Shown here piece after piece: positions 22,370 to 31,301 of a DNA stretch of 64,000 nucleotides; within the stretch, counting starts at the first letter, position 1, and each line of letters opens with the position of its first letter. Made by a program: the position numbers and the translations under genes. The stretch spans positions 2,073,979 through 2,137,978 of the forward strand of contig JANQAD010000001.1 of the NCBI GenBank assembly GCA_024707205.1, written 5' to 3'. The notes beneath the pieces were generated by a model that was not told the DNA's origin, searched no databases, and saw only the letters and a list, made by a program, of their open reading frames with translations. The DNA is from Demequina sp. Lineage in GTDB: Bacteria; Actinomycetota; Actinomycetes; Actinomycetales; Demequinaceae.

Positions 22370-22446
22370 GGGGCGGTAGCTCAGCCGGTTAGAGCAGTGG
22401 ACTCATAATCCATCGGTCGCGGGTTCAAGTCCCGCCCGCCCCACCA
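22370..22446 (+). tRNA. tRNA with CAT anticodon, probably elongator Met
   Basis: Acceptor GGGGCGG pairs with CCGCCCC, anticodon loop CTCATAA, T stem GCGGG/CCCGC, discriminator A, encoded CCA. The first base pair G-C and the intact acceptor rule out initiator Met. A lysidine-modified tRNA-Ile cannot be excluded from sequence alone. Confidence 0.93.
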
Positions 22447-22449
22447 CAA

Positions 22450-22656
22450 CTACTTGTCGTCGCGGTCCGTCACGTCGTTGAACTTCTCTGCGGCCCAGTC
22501 CTTGACGTCCTCGACCTTGTCCTTCACGGCGGACTTGGCCTGGTCCATCTTGCCTTCGGCCTCCATCTGCTCGTCGCCAGTCGCGGAGCCAACGGCCTCC
22601 TTGGCCTTGCCCGCCAGGTCCTCGGCGGCGTTCTGCATCTTGTCTTCCGTACCCAT
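22450..22656 (-). CDS. CsbD-family stress protein
   Basis: A 68-residue, highly charged, helix-forming protein from ATG 22656 with GGAGG upstream. It has the CsbD pattern MGTEDKMQNAAEDLAGKAKE followed by EGKMDQAKSAVKDKVEDVKD. The family is induced by general stress in many bacteria and is mostly disordered or helical; the biochemical role is unknown. It ends 3 bp from the 3' end of the tRNA on the other strand. Confidence 0.88.
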   Translation of the reverse strand: MGTEDKMQNAAEDLAGKAKEAVGSATGDEQMEAEGKMDQAKSAVKDKVEDVKDWAAEKFNDVTDRDDK

Positions 22657-22739
22657 GATTCCCACCTCCAGTGGTGTTGAGGGTCACTAAAGACCACGCC
22701 AAAGGCTTGGCATCTATTCCCCCTGCCCAACGGGTTGGC

Positions 22740-23591
22740 TCAGCCCGCGAGCACGTCGCCTATCGCGATGGGCAGGTTCTCGGCGATGTCGAGCGCCGCC
22801 AGAGGACCCCCGGCTGAGGCGAGCAGCCCTGCCCGCGCGTGGATCCACGCGGCGCACGCTCCAGCTTCGGCCGCGGGCAGACCGGCGGCAAGCAAAGACC
22901 CAGCAATACCAGCCAGGACGTCGCCGGAACCAGCCGTCGCGAGCCACGCGGGCGCCTCCGGAAGCCAGATCAGCGCGCCGCCAGGGGAGGCGATCACGGT
23001 GACCGAGCCCTTGAGCAGCACGGTCGCCCGAGCGGTCTCAGCGAGGAGGCGCGCGTGACCGCCGCGGTCGTGCTCAACGTCGGCGCGGGTCACGTCGTGG
23101 CGCAGCGCGCCGAGCGTGCGGATCAGCTCACCTGCGTGAGGAGTCAGGAGCACGCGATCCGCCGAGGCCTCGCGCGCGCCAGCGGCCCTCGACACGGCAA
23201 CGGACTCGAGCGCGCCGGCGTCCACCACCATGGGCAGCCCGGACGCGGCCACGGACCCGATCGCGGCGTCCTGTTCCGGGTAGTCGGCCACGCCGGGCCC
23301 CACCACCCACGCCCGCGCACGAGGCAGGGTCTCCGCAGCGTCGGCGCTGTCGTGGACGATGGCTTCTGGGCGGGCGGCTAGCACCAGGTCCTGTGCCCGC
23401 CGGGGGCCCACGTAGCGCACCATCCCGGCGCCCGCGCGGATCGCGCCAGAGACAACCAGCACGGCCGCGCCTGGGTACGCCTCGGAACCCGCGACCACGC
23501 CCAAGGTGCCGCGCGAGTACTTGTCGTCCCCAGCGTCGGGCACGGGCCAGCGTTCCGCGACGTCCTCAAGCGCCCACTCCACCGAGCTCAC
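22740..23591 (-). CDS. nnrD: ADP/ATP-dependent NAD(P)H-hydrate dehydratase
   Basis: Repairs hydrated NAD(P)H (the S-form) to NAD(P)H using ADP or ATP. The 283-residue protein has the ribokinase-like carbohydrate-kinase fold of the YjeF C-terminal domain: GTLGVVAGSEAYPGAAVL near 29-46, LTPHAGELIRTLG near 150, VLLKGSVTVIASPGGALIW and the nucleotide-binding TAGSGDVLAGIAGSLLA near 230-246. The start is GTG 23591. The partner epimerase is encoded separately at 24731, so the two activities are split rather than fused. Confidence 0.93.
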   Translation of the reverse strand: MSSVEWALEDVAERWPVPDAGDDKYSRGTLGVVAGSEAYPGAAVLVVSGAIRAGAGMVRYVGPRRAQDLVLAARPEAIVHDSADAAETLPRARAWVVGPGVADYPEQDAAIGSVAASGLPMVVDAGALESVAVSRAAGAREASADRVLLTPHAGELIRTLGALRHDVTRADVEHDRGGHARLLAETARATVLLKGSVTVIASPGGALIWLPEAPAWLATAGSGDVLAGIAGSLLAAGLPAAEAGACAAWIHARAGLLASAGGPLAALDIAENLPIAIGDVLAG

Positions 23592-23619
23592 GCCCCTAGC
23601 GTGACACAGGCACGGCCCG

Positions 23620-24177
23620 CTATTGGGGAATGAGCAGGCGGTATATCTCGGAGTCGGCCGGCTCGCCGCGCACGATGACGTCGTCGGGGATGCGCTCCAC
23701 GTACGTCATTCCAACGTGCTCCATGACGCGCGAGGACGCGCGATTCTGGGGTCGGCAGCGGGCCGTGAACTCGACGATGCCGTGCTCGGCGACGAGGTGA
23801 TCGAGGAACGTGCCGACCGCCTCCGTGGCGATGCGCTGGCCCCACAGGTCGCGGCGCACCACCCAGCCGAGCTCCCGGACCGTGGGGTTGGCGTCCACGG
23901 GTCCACGCAGCGCGCCGAACGCGCTCAGGCCACCGACGACCGTTCCCGCAGGGACCGTTCCGGATGCACCGAGCAGGTCCTTGGCGAGCGTGATCGCCAC
24001 GTTGAGGGGCGGGCCGGAGGCGACGGCCTCGGCGACGAACGCCTCGGTGTCCTCGAGGGAGTTAGGGCCCCAGTCGGTGAAGAAGCACACGGCCGGGTCC
24101 GAGGCGTAGACGTGGACGTGCTCCACGTCGCTCTCGGCGAAGGGACGCAGTACCAGGCGCTCGGACACGACTTCCAT
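23620..24177 (-). CDS. GNAT-family N-acetyltransferase
   Basis: A 185-residue RimJ/RimL-like acetyltransferase: [20 protein letters not shown] at the start, an acceptor strand region [20 protein letters not shown] holding the acetyl-CoA pyrophosphate loop, and [20 protein letters not shown] near the end. This group acetylates ribosomal protein N-termini, antibiotics or amino acids; the substrate here is unknown. The start ATG 24177 is supported by a leaderless-type -10 box, TATCGT, 6 nt upstream. It is divergent from def. Confidence 0.88.
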   Translation of the reverse strand: MEVVSERLVLRPFAESDVEHVHVYASDPAVCFFTDWGPNSLEDTEAFVAEAVASGPPLNVAITLAKDLLGASGTVPAGTVVGGLSAFGALRGPVDANPTVRELGWVVRRDLWGQRIATEAVGTFLDHLVAEHGIVEFTARCRPQNRASSRVMEHVGMTYVERIPDDVIVRGEPADSEIYRLLIPQ

Positions 24178-24183
24178 GTACTG

Positions 24184-24189
24184 ACGATA
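24184..24189 (-). promoter_or_regulatory. -10 box of the GNAT gene, leaderless
   Basis: TATCGT on the minus strand ends 6 nt before ATG 24177. Confidence 0.5.
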
Positions 24190-24236
24190 CTCGGGTGAGT
24201 TCACCGTGGCATACGCGCCCATGGGAGAATCCCGCC

Positions 24237-24734
24237 ATGGCCTTTCGTGACATCCGGACCATTGGCGACCCCGTGCTGCGCACCCCATGCGCCCCCATCG
24301 AGACCATCGACGACGCGGTGCGTCAACTCGTCGAGGACCTTGTCGAGACCGTGGACCACGACGGGCGCGCGGGCCTCGCAGCCAACCAGATCGGCGTGAG
24401 CCTGCGAGCGTTCTCGTGGAACATCGACGGCGACATCGGCTACATCCTCAACCCCGTCATCACTGAGCGGGCGGAGGAGCTGCAGGAGCTCGGCGACGAG
24501 GGCTGCCTCTCTGTTCCGGGGCTCTGGTATCCGTGCGAGAGGCCGTCCTTCTCGCGCGCCGAGGGCACCGACCTCGACGGCAACCTCGTGATCGTCGAGG
24601 GCGAGGAGATCTGGGCGCGCCTCATCAACCACGAGGTGGACCACCTCGACGGGCACCTGTTCCTCGACCGGCTCAAGAAGGACGTGCGCAAGCAGGCGAT
24701 GCGGGAGCTGCGCGAGTCGCTGGAGCAGGGCTAG
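24237..24734 (+). CDS. def: Peptide deformylase
   Basis: Removes the formyl group from nascent polypeptides using a catalytic metal. The 165-residue protein has all three motifs: [14 protein letters not shown] (motif 1, about 44-57), [12 protein letters not shown] with the metal cysteine (motif 2, about 88-99) and [11 protein letters not shown] with the HExxH-like site. Here the helix reads [11 protein letters not shown], giving both metal histidines and the glutamate. Start ATG 24237 has GGGAGA upstream. The 3' end overlaps nnrE by 4 bp on the other strand. Confidence 0.95.
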   Translation: MAFRDIRTIGDPVLRTPCAPIETIDDAVRQLVEDLVETVDHDGRAGLAANQIGVSLRAFSWNIDGDIGYILNPVITERAEELQELGDEGCLSVPGLWYPCERPSFSRAEGTDLDGNLVIVEGEEIWARLINHEVDHLDGHLFLDRLKKDVRKQAMRELRESLEQG

Positions 24735-25348
24735 AGCGTCACCCCGACGTCCACGATCACCACGCGCCCGGCCGCCGCCTTGGCCGGGTCGAGCGTCAGG
24801 CACAGCTTTGGCGCGGTGAACGTGACGGTGGTGTCTGCGGTGACGTGAGGTGCGCCCGCATCGCCGGAGTCTGGGTCTAGGCCGCTCGGAAGATCCACGG
24901 AAATGACCCGGGTACCAGGGGTGATCGCTTCCACCGCAGTTTGCGCGTCCGCTCGCAGACCTCCCGTGCCGCCGATGCCGACAATCCCGTCGATGACCAC
25001 GTCGGCGGACGCGATCGCGTTCGCCGAACCCTCGGGGTTGACCGCCCACTCGAGAACCTGGCCACCGGCCTCGGCGAGGGCGAGGAGGCCCCTCTTGTGA
25101 GCGTCGGGCGACAGCAGTACGGCCGCGACGGGCACGCCGCGCCCGGCGAGCAGCGCTCCGGCGAGCAGGGCGTCGCCGCCGTTGTTGCCGCGGCCAATGA
25201 GGAGCGCGACGGAACTCGCGCCCGTGGCCTCTCCGGCCACCGCGGCAGCCGCGCGGTCCATGAGCACCGGCTCAGGGGTGTGCAGCATCGTCACGCGCTC
25301 GGCTGCCCTCAGTGCGGACGCGGTCATGGGCTCTGGCTGCGACGCCAT
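24731..25348 (-). CDS. nnrE: NAD(P)H-hydrate epimerase
   Basis: Interconverts R- and S-NAD(P)HX so that the dehydratase can repair both. The protein has about 205 residues with the YjeF N-terminal Rossmann-like fold: [20 protein letters not shown] near 46-65, [17 protein letters not shown] near 113-130, [18 protein letters not shown] near 147-164 and [11 protein letters not shown] near 172. The start is uncertain: ATG 25348, ATG 25327 and GTG alternatives exist. It is convergent with def. nnrD lies 1.1 kb away on the same strand. Confidence 0.9.
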   Translation of the reverse strand: MASQPEPMTASALRAAERVTMLHTPEPVLMDRAAAAVAGEATGASSVALLIGRGNNGGDALLAGALLAGRGVPVAAVLLSPDAHKRGLLALAEAGGQVLEWAVNPEGSANAIASADVVIDGIVGIGGTGGLRADAQTAVEAITPGTRVISVDLPSGLDPDSGDAGAPHVTADTTVTFTAPKLCLTLDPAKAAAGRVVIVDVGVTL

Positions 25349-25383
25349 GCCCCACTGTCCCACTCACCCCCTCCTTCCGCACG

Positions 25384-25439
25384 CTGTCGGTACAAGCGGG
25401 TCGTTTCCGCGCGCGGAAACGACCGCTATGTACCGACAG
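25384..25439. repeat. Palindromic repeat, copy 2
   Basis: The best-preserved copy. Outer arms CTGTCGGTACA and TGTACCGACAG are perfect. Inside lies a perfect 26-bp palindrome whose left half is GGTCGTTTCCGCG (25399-25411). It lies in the divergent gap between nnrE and the DUF3145 gene. Confidence 0.9.
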
Positions 25440-25566
25440 GAAGTTGGGGGAGAGGCGCGGCGGAACTTCCGTTTTTCCGCACGGTGAGGCACGATAGGAG
25501 CACATCGCGCGCCGTGCGCAACCTTCGAGGCCGTTGGGGAAGACGAACCTCATGGAAGGAAGGGAC

Positions 25567-26064
25567 ATGGCAGCAATCACCCGCGGTGTCATTTTCGTGC
25601 ACTCGGCGACCCGTGCAATGTGCCCCCACATCGAGTGGGCCGTGCGCAACGTGCTGGGTCCGCGCGCATCCTTCGACTGGACCGATCAGCCCGCGGGCAC
25701 CGGCCTGCTGCGTGCCGAAGTTGCCTGGCAGGGTCCGCAGGGCACGGGGGCCACGCTCGCGTCCGCCCTCAGGGGTTGGGAGCACGTGCGCTACGAAGTG
25801 ACCGAGGACCCGTCCTTCGGCTGCGACGGCGGACGCTGGTCGCACACGCCATCGCTCGGCATCTTCCACGCCGTCACCGATGTCCACGGCAACATCGTGG
25901 TGCCCGAGGACCGCATCCGCGCGGCGCTCGACGCCGGCGGCTCGCTCGCCGACATGCAGCGCGCGATGGACCTCGCACTCGGCACCTCATGGGACGACGA
26001 GCTCGAGCCCTTCCGCTACGCGGGGCACGGGGCGCCCGTGCGCTGGCTGCACCGGGTGGGGTAG
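25567..26064 (+). CDS. DUF3145 family protein
   Basis: A 165-residue member of an actinobacteria-specific conserved family. It reads AAITRGVIFVHSATRAMCPH, later RGWEHVRYEVTEDPSFGCDG, HTPSLGIFHAVTDVHGNIVV and DDELEPFRYAGHGAPVRWLH. No enzyme motif is known. The invariant histidines and cysteines are present. The ATG at 25567 is chosen for its AGGAAGGGAC ribosome site. It is followed directly by a DUF4440 gene, overlapping by one base. Confidence 0.88.
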   Translation: MAAITRGVIFVHSATRAMCPHIEWAVRNVLGPRASFDWTDQPAGTGLLRAEVAWQGPQGTGATLASALRGWEHVRYEVTEDPSFGCDGGRWSHTPSLGIFHAVTDVHGNIVVPEDRIRAALDAGGSLADMQRAMDLALGTSWDDELEPFRYAGHGAPVRWLHRVG

Positions 26065-26429
26065 TGGCGCTCGACGCGACCGCAGTCCTCACGCTGCAGG
26101 CCCTCGAGGAGTCGATGTGGCGCGCGGAGACGCGCTTCGATCGCGCCTACATGAACGCCGTGGTGCACCCGGAGTTCACCGAGGTGGGCCGTTCGGGGCG
26201 CGTGTTCTCGCGGGACGAGGTCCTCGGCATGCCCCCCGTGCCGATCGCCGTCGACATCCCGCGGGAGACGTTCTCGGTGGCCGAGATCGCGCCGGGAGTC
26301 GCTCTCGTGAGCTACGAGACCGTCCCCACGGACTCGAGGCACGGTGCGGCGCACCGGGGTTCGGTGTGGGTGCTCGACGGCTCGCGCTGGCTCTTGCGGT
26401 ACCACCAGGGCACGCCTGCGGCCCTCTAG
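26064..26429 (+). CDS. DUF4440 (NTF2-like) protein
   Basis: A 121-residue NTF2-fold protein. LQALEESMWRAETRFDRAYM forms the first helix, and the sheet follows with VALVSYETVPTDSRHGAAHRG and WVLDGSRWLLRYHQGTP. GTG 26064 overlaps the preceding TAG by one base, so it is coupled to the DUF3145 gene. Members are small-molecule-binding or enzyme-like proteins of unknown substrate. It is convergent with fabF, with 7 bp between. Confidence 0.85.
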   Translation: MALDATAVLTLQALEESMWRAETRFDRAYMNAVVHPEFTEVGRSGRVFSRDEVLGMPPVPIAVDIPRETFSVAEIAPGVALVSYETVPTDSRHGAAHRGSVWVLDGSRWLLRYHQGTPAAL

Positions 26430-26436
26430 CGGGGGC

Positions 26437-27672
26437 TCAGGCGGTGCCGAAGACCAGCGCCACGTTGTGGCCGCCGAAGCCGAACGAGTTGTTGATCGCC
26501 GCGAGATCTCCGGACGCGGGGAGCGCGCCCGGCGTGTTGCGCACGAGGTTGATCGCGAGGTCGGGATCGGGGTTGTCCACGTTGATGGTCGGGGGAGCCT
26601 TGCGGTCCTCGAGCGCCTTGATCGTGAAGACGGACTCGAGCGCGCCCGCCCCCCGAGTAGGTGCCCGGTCATGGACTTGGTGGCCGAGACGAGCACGTCG
26701 TCGGTGTGGGGGCCGAGCAGGTCGCGGATGCCGCGGGCCTCAATGGGGTCGCCAACAGGCGTCGAGGTCGCGTGCGCGTTGATGTGGCAGATGTCGGCGA
26801 GCGTGAGGCCCGCCTGCTCCACCGCGGCGAGCATGGCCCGCTTCTGGCCGTCGCCCGTGGGCTCTGGCGCGGCGATGTGGTACCCGTCCGCGGTGCGGCC
26901 GGTTCCCAGCAGTCGCGCGCGAATGCGCGCGCCGCGGGCCACCGCGTGCTCCTCGGACTCCAGCACCATGACGGCCGCGCCCTCGCCAAGCACAAAGCCG
27001 TCGCGGTCGATGTCATAGGGGCGTGATGCGCGCTCGGGGTCATCGAGCCGCTTGGACAGCGTCTTCATGGCCGCGAAGGTCGAGATCGGCAGCGGGTGAA
27101 TCGCCGCCTCCGTGCCTCCGGCAACCACGATGTCGGCGCGTCCAGACTGGATCATGTCGTAGGCGAGCGCGAGGGCCTCGGCGCCGGACGCGCACGCGGA
27201 AACCACCGCGTGCGCGCCCGCCTTCGCGCCGAGCTCAAGCTCGACGTACGCCGTTGCCGAGTTGGGCATGAGCATCGGCACGGACAGCGGGAGCACCCGC
27301 TCGGGGCCGCGATCGCGCACCGTGTCCCACGCGTCGAGCATGGTCCAGACGCCGCCGATTCCCGTGGACACCACGGTGCCGAGGCGAAGCTTGTCCACCT
27401 CGGGCGAGCCAGCGTCCGCCCAAGCCTCGCGCGTGGCGACGATCGCATACTGCGACATCGGGTCCATGCGCTTCATCTCGGGCCGCGTGAGGACCTCATC
27501 GGGCCTCACCACGAGCTGGCCCGCGATCGTGATCGGCACGTGGTACTTCTCCACCCAGTCGTACTCGAGAGTGCGCACTCCGGACCTCCCGGCGAGAGCC
27601 GACTCCCACGTGCTGGGCACGTCCCCGCCAAGCGGGGTGGTGGCGCCCTAGGCCAGTGACGACGACATTCAT
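26437..27672 (-). CDS. fabF: Beta-ketoacyl-ACP synthase II, two frameshifts
   Basis: Elongating condensing enzyme of type II fatty acid synthesis. The catalytic triad is recognisable: Cys in VVSACASGAEALALAYD, His in CHINAHATSTPVGDP, and His in the final FGFGGHN. The frame is broken twice. Near the start, MNVVVTGLG then ATTPLGGDVPSTW fits only if one base is removed from GGG (plus-strand CCC 27646-27648). Near residue 340, MTGHLLGG then AGALESVFTIKALEDRK fits only if one base is added to the 6-base tract 26649-26654. Repaired length is 411 residues, normal for FabF. Opposite-sign indels in homopolymers of an essential gene suggest sequence errors. Start ATG 27672, with GGAGA upstream. Confidence 0.9.
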
Positions 27673-27717
27673 GGGGATTCTCCGAAAGTGATGTGGGTGG
27701 GACAGACGGGGGAGTTA

Positions 27718-27963
27718 CTACTCCTGGTTGGCGATGAACGTGACCGCGTCGCCGACCGTGACGAGGTTCTTGACCTCTTCGTCGGGGATGCGGACGTCGA
27801 ACTTCTCCTCGGCAAGCGTGACGATCGTCATCATCGACAGCGAGTCGATGTCGAGGTCGTCGGTGAAGGACTTGTCCATCTGGATCTCAGCGGTGTCGAT
27901 GCCGGTCTCCTCGGACACGATCTCGGCCAGGTGGGCGAGGACCTCGTTCTCGGGCAGTGCCAT
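27718..27963 (-). CDS. acpP: Acyl carrier protein
   Basis: An 81-residue acidic carrier of growing acyl chains. The phosphopantetheine serine lies in DLDIDSLSMMTIV (S42, in the DSL motif). It lies between fabH and fabF in the FAS II cluster, 45 bp before fabF and 80 bp after fabH. The C-terminal helix (VTVGDAVTFIANQE) is typical. The start ATG 27963 has AAGGAGC upstream. Confidence 0.96.
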   Translation of the reverse strand: MALPENEVLAHLAEIVSEETGIDTAEIQMDKSFTDDLDIDSLSMMTIVTLAEEKFDVRIPDEEVKNLVTVGDAVTFIANQE

Positions 27964-28043
27964 GCGGTGCTCCTTAGCGGGTTGGGTGATGCGAGCGCAT
28001 CAGGTTCAGTGTGAACGTGTACGAATCTAGTCTCTGGGTCCGG

Positions 28044-29045
28044 TCACGGCAGTTCCACGACCTGCGCGGCGTAGACCAGGCCGGCCCCGAAGCCGATCTG
28101 CAGGGCGAGGTCGCCGCTCTTGACGAGCCCCTCGCGGTACAGCCGCTCCGTGGCCAGCGGGATGGACGCCGCGGACGTGTTGCCAGAGTCGGCGATGTCG
28201 CGCGCCACGGCCACGGAGTCCGGCAGGCCGATCTGCTTGATCATCTGATCGATGATCCGCATGTTCGCCTGGTGGGGGATGAAGGCCGCGATGTCTGCAG
28301 GCGTGAGGCCCGCCGCGGTGATCGCCTCGGACGCTACGGGACCCATCTGGAACGACGCCCACTTGAAGACGGACGGCCCCTCTTGGCGCAGCGTGGGGAA
28401 CGGCAGCGTGGGGTCGTCGCGCAGCTCGAGCCACGAGTTGGTCTGGCGAATGAGGTCCGCGCCCGAGCCGTCCGAGCCCCAGATGGTGGGGCCGATGGCC
28501 GCGTGGTCGGAGGCACCGATGACGACCGCGCCCGCGCCATCGCCCAGCAGGAACGAGATGGAGCGGTCCGTGGGGTCGATGAAGTCGCTCATCTTCTCGG
28601 CGCCGATCACGAGCACGTTGCGGCTCTGGCCCGAACGGACCAGCGCGTCCGCCTGCGCGATCGCGTAGCAGTAGCCCGCGCACGCGGCCGAGATGTCCCA
28701 CGCGGCCGGAGCCTCGATGCCGAGCCGGGTCGCGAGCGTTGGCGCACCGCCGGGCGTCATGTGCGGGAACGAGATCGTCGAGAGGATGACGGCATCCACC
28801 TCGGAAGCGTCAAGGCCGGCGTGGGCCAACGCGTCGCGAGAGGCCGCCTCGGCCAGGTCGAGCAGCGAGGTGTCCGCTCCGGCGCGCACGCGCGTGATCA
28901 TGCCGGTGCGCTGACGGATCCACTCGTCGGAGGACTCGATGGGGCCGGCGATGTCGTCGTTCGTGACGACGTTCTCGCCGCGTGCCACGCCGAGCCCTCG
29001 AATGCGAGAGAACTCCGGGCCTCGCCGGATGGTCATCTTGGTCAC
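28044..29045 (-). CDS. fabH: Beta-ketoacyl-ACP synthase III
   Basis: Starts fatty acid synthesis by condensing acyl-CoA with malonyl-ACP. In actinobacteria it normally prefers branched primers. The 333-residue protein has the active-site Cys in WDISAACAGYCYAI (about 120), the His in FIPHQANMRIIDQM (about 258) and the Asn in DSGNTSAASIPLA (about 288). The usual GTG start 29045 overlaps the fabD stop by 4 bp. A second start (ATG, four codons in) is possible. Confidence 0.95.
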   Translation of the reverse strand: MTKMTIRRGPEFSRIRGLGVARGENVVTNDDIAGPIESSDEWIRQRTGMITRVRAGADTSLLDLAEAASRDALAHAGLDASEVDAVILSTISFPHMTPGGAPTLATRLGIEAPAAWDISAACAGYCYAIAQADALVRSGQSRNVLVIGAEKMSDFIDPTDRSISFLLGDGAGAVVIGASDHAAIGPTIWGSDGSGADLIRQTNSWLELRDDPTLPFPTLRQEGPSVFKWASFQMGPVASEAITAAGLTPADIAAFIPHQANMRIIDQMIKQIGLPDSVAVARDIADSGNTSAASIPLATERLYREGLVKSGDLALQIGFGAGLVYAAQVVELP

Positions 29046-29962
29046 GCGTGCTCCTCCACCAGTTCGCGGGCGGACGCAAGGTCGTCTGGCGTCTTGAGCG
29101 CCACCGCCGGTACGCCCTTCATGACGCGCTTGGCGAGCCCGGTGAGGACGCCGCCCGGCGCCACCTCAATGATGCCCGTCACGCCGAGTTCCAGCATCCG
29201 CTCCATGCAAAGGTCCCAGCGCACGGGGTTCGCCACCTGGCGCACGAGCCGTGCGAGCGCCTCGTCGCCGCTGCCGACCGCCGTGCCGTCTGCGTTCGAA
29301 AGCAGGGTGGCGGTGGGCTGGCTTGGGCTTATGCCCGACGCTGCCGCGGCCAGGGCGTCGACGGCCGGGGCCATGAAGTGGGTGTGGAAGGCGCCGGCGA
29401 CCTGCAGCTCGATCACGCGGGCGCGAGCGGGCGGGTTCGCCACGAGCTCGCCGATGGCGGCCTTCGAGCCCGCAGCGACCACCTGGCCGCCGCCGTTGAC
29501 GTTGGCCGGGGTGAGGCCAAGGGCGGCGAGCGCGGCGTCGACCTCTGTGGTCTCGCCTCCAAGGACCGCGGCCATCGAGGTGGGCTCCGCAGCGGCCGCG
29601 GCGGCCGCCATGGCGGCCCCGCGGGTCGTGACAAGCGAGAGGGCCTCCGCGTCCGTGAGGACGCCTGCCAGCGCCGCGGCTCCGAACTCGCCGACAGAGT
29701 GACCCGCCACGACCGATCCGGCGGGTACGCCGTCGGCCAGCAGGGCGCGGGCGGTGAGGAGGGCCGTCGCCACGAGGAGCGGCTGGGCGATCGCGGTGTC
29801 GCGGATGGTGTCCGCGTCGGACGTGGTGCCGTGGGCGGCAAGGTCTACGTTGGTGGCTTCCGACAACGCGGCGAGGTGTGCGGCGACCGCGTCAATCTCG
29901 AGCCATGGGCTCAACATTCCGGGGGTCTGCGCACCCTGGCCAGGGCACAGGACGGCAAGCAT
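29042..29962 (-). CDS. fabD: Malonyl-CoA:ACP transacylase
   Basis: Loads malonate from CoA onto ACP. The 306-residue protein shows PGQGAQTPGMLSPW at the start, the nucleophilic serine in VVAGHSVGEFGAAAL (about S90), a GAFHTHFM histidine (about 196) and the late motif VIEVAPGGVLTGL. It is first in the minus-strand order fabD-fabH-acpP-fabF, downstream of fasR. ATG 29962 is the start. A TTTGT/ACAAA dyad 70-90 bp upstream may be the FasR site. Confidence 0.95.
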   Translation of the reverse strand: MLAVLCPGQGAQTPGMLSPWLEIDAVAAHLAALSEATNVDLAAHGTTSDADTIRDTAIAQPLLVATALLTARALLADGVPAGSVVAGHSVGEFGAAALAGVLTDAEALSLVTTRGAAMAAAAAAAEPTSMAAVLGGETTEVDAALAALGLTPANVNGGGQVVAAGSKAAIGELVANPPARARVIELQVAGAFHTHFMAPAVDALAAAASGISPSQPTATLLSNADGTAVGSGDEALARLVRQVANPVRWDLCMERMLELGVTGIIEVAPGGVLTGLAKRVMKGVPAVALKTPDDLASARELVEEHA

Positions 29963-30029
29963 GGTTACTAGCGTGCCTCACTTCCGGGGTTCGTGGCGGG
30001 TTCGGCGGGCACCGATTCGGTACGCGCCC

Positions 30030-30048
30030 TTTGTCGATATCCTACAAA
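30030..30048. promoter_or_regulatory. Candidate FasR operator/promoter of fabD
   Basis: TTTGT (30030-30034) and ACAAA (30044-30048) form an inverted repeat around the AT-rich centre CGATATCCT, spanning the fasR stop. On the minus strand TAGGAT could be the fabD -10 box. The link to FasR is inferred from position only. Confidence 0.35.
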
Positions 30049-31211
30049 ACTGTGCGTGAGGAGTCTCTCAGCCTGCCGAGCGCAAAGGCGGTCTCGAGGA
30101 CGTGAGCGTCGCGAGTGGACAAGACGTCCCAGCCCGTCAGCTCCGCGACCTTCTTGAGGCGATAGCGCACGGTGTTGGCGTGCACGAACATCGTGCGGGC
30201 GGCCAGCTCCAGCGATCGCCCGCAGTCGAGGTAGGTGGCCACGGTCTCGGCGAGGGAGCCGCCGGCCTTCACGATGGGGTCGTATGCCACCGCGATGAGT
30301 CGATCTCGCGCCGAGGTGTCGCCGATCAGCACGCGCTCGGGGAGCAGGTCGTCGGCGGACGCCGGACGTGGCGCGAGAGCCCAGGCGGGCGCGGCGCTGC
30401 GTCCCGAGAGCGCCGCCCTCGTTGACCGTGCCACCTCGAGCAGCGTGACCGCGGGCGGTCCGGTGACGACGGGCCCGGCGCCGAAGCACGCGAGGAGCTG
30501 CGTCGCGAGATCGGACACCGCGAGGTCGCTGCGGGCGATGATCACGAGGTCCTCGCCGTGGATCCCCACGAGGGCCCCCGGGGCGGCGCGGCGAATGGAG
30601 CGGCGCAACTCTGCCGACTGGACCTCACCCAAAGGCCCGTCCGTGCTGCCAACCATCGCGAGCGTCGGGCCTGGCTTCCACCCAAGCGCCGCCGCGCGCG
30701 AAGGCAGGTCGTCGTCAACCTCGCCGCGAACGAGCGCATCGACAACCAGCGCCTCGAGCCGCGCGTCCCACGCCCCTCGCGTCTCCGCGGCCCTGGCGTA
30801 GACCTCCGCGGCCGAGAACGCGATCTCGCGCGAGTAGCGCAGGATGGCCTCGCGAAGCGCCTGCTCCGAACCTGGTGAAGCGAAGTCGTCAGACTGCTCC
30901 TCGACGATCCGCACGAGCGTGCGCACGATCGCGAGAGTGTGCTGCAGCGAGATGGAGCGCGTGAGCTCCGGAGGGGCGGCGGCGAACACCTCCGCCGCGC
31001 CCCGCGTGTGCGCGGCGGGATTCTCATACCAGCCGATGAACGCGTCCACCCCGGCCTGGGCGACCGTTCCGACCCACGACCGCTCCTGCGCCGGCAGATC
31101 GGAGAACCACTTGTAGTTCTCGTCGAGGCTCTTGAGGGCCGCCGTGGTGAGGCGGCCGCTGCCTGCGCGGAGCTTGCGCAGGGTCTGCGCTCGCATCTCC
31201 GCCGTGACCAT
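30042..31211 (-). CDS. fasR: PucR-type fatty-acid biosynthesis regulator FasR
   Basis: A 389-residue regulator encoded just upstream of fabD, the position held by FasR in streptomycetes, where it activates the fabD-fabH-acpP-fabF operon. The N-terminal 250 residues form a sensory domain (DENYKWFSDLPAQERSWVG; DDDLPSRAAALGWKPGPTLA). The C-terminal PucR-type helix-turn-helix reads GRSLELAARTMFVHANTVRY followed by RLKKVAELTGWDV (about 330-362). ATG 31211 has a -10 box TATGCT 6 nt upstream. The nearby ORF on the other frame (30542-31924) is shadow. Confidence 0.9.
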   Translation of the reverse strand: MVTAEMRAQTLRKLRAGSGRLTTAALKSLDENYKWFSDLPAQERSWVGTVAQAGVDAFIGWYENPAAHTRGAAEVFAAAPPELTRSISLQHTLAIVRTLVRIVEEQSDDFASPGSEQALREAILRYSREIAFSAAEVYARAAETRGAWDARLEALVVDALVRGEVDDDLPSRAAALGWKPGPTLAMVGSTDGPLGEVQSAELRRSIRRAAPGALVGIHGEDLVIIARSDLAVSDLATQLLACFGAGPVVTGPPAVTLLEVARSTRAALSGRSAAPAWALAPRPASADDLLPERVLIGDTSARDRLIAVAYDPIVKAGGSLAETVATYLDCGRSLELAARTMFVHANTVRYRLKKVAELTGWDVLSTRDAHVLETAFALGRLRDSSRTVL

Positions 31212-31217
31212 GGCGCC

Positions 31218-31223
31218 AGCATA
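31218..31223 (-). promoter_or_regulatory. -10 box of fasR, leaderless
   Basis: TATGCT on the minus strand ends 6 nt before ATG 31211. Confidence 0.5.
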
Positions 31224-31301
31224 CGGGCGCCACCTCGCCGCGCTTGGCCGTGCGGCGATCGAGCCCAGCCGATACGGTGGACGGGACGCGAAGGAGTCGC
31301 C

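Noticed and set aside
28011-29702. Long plus-strand frame across fabH and fabD
   Set aside because: It is antisense to two clearly conserved genes and has no ribosome site or family motif.
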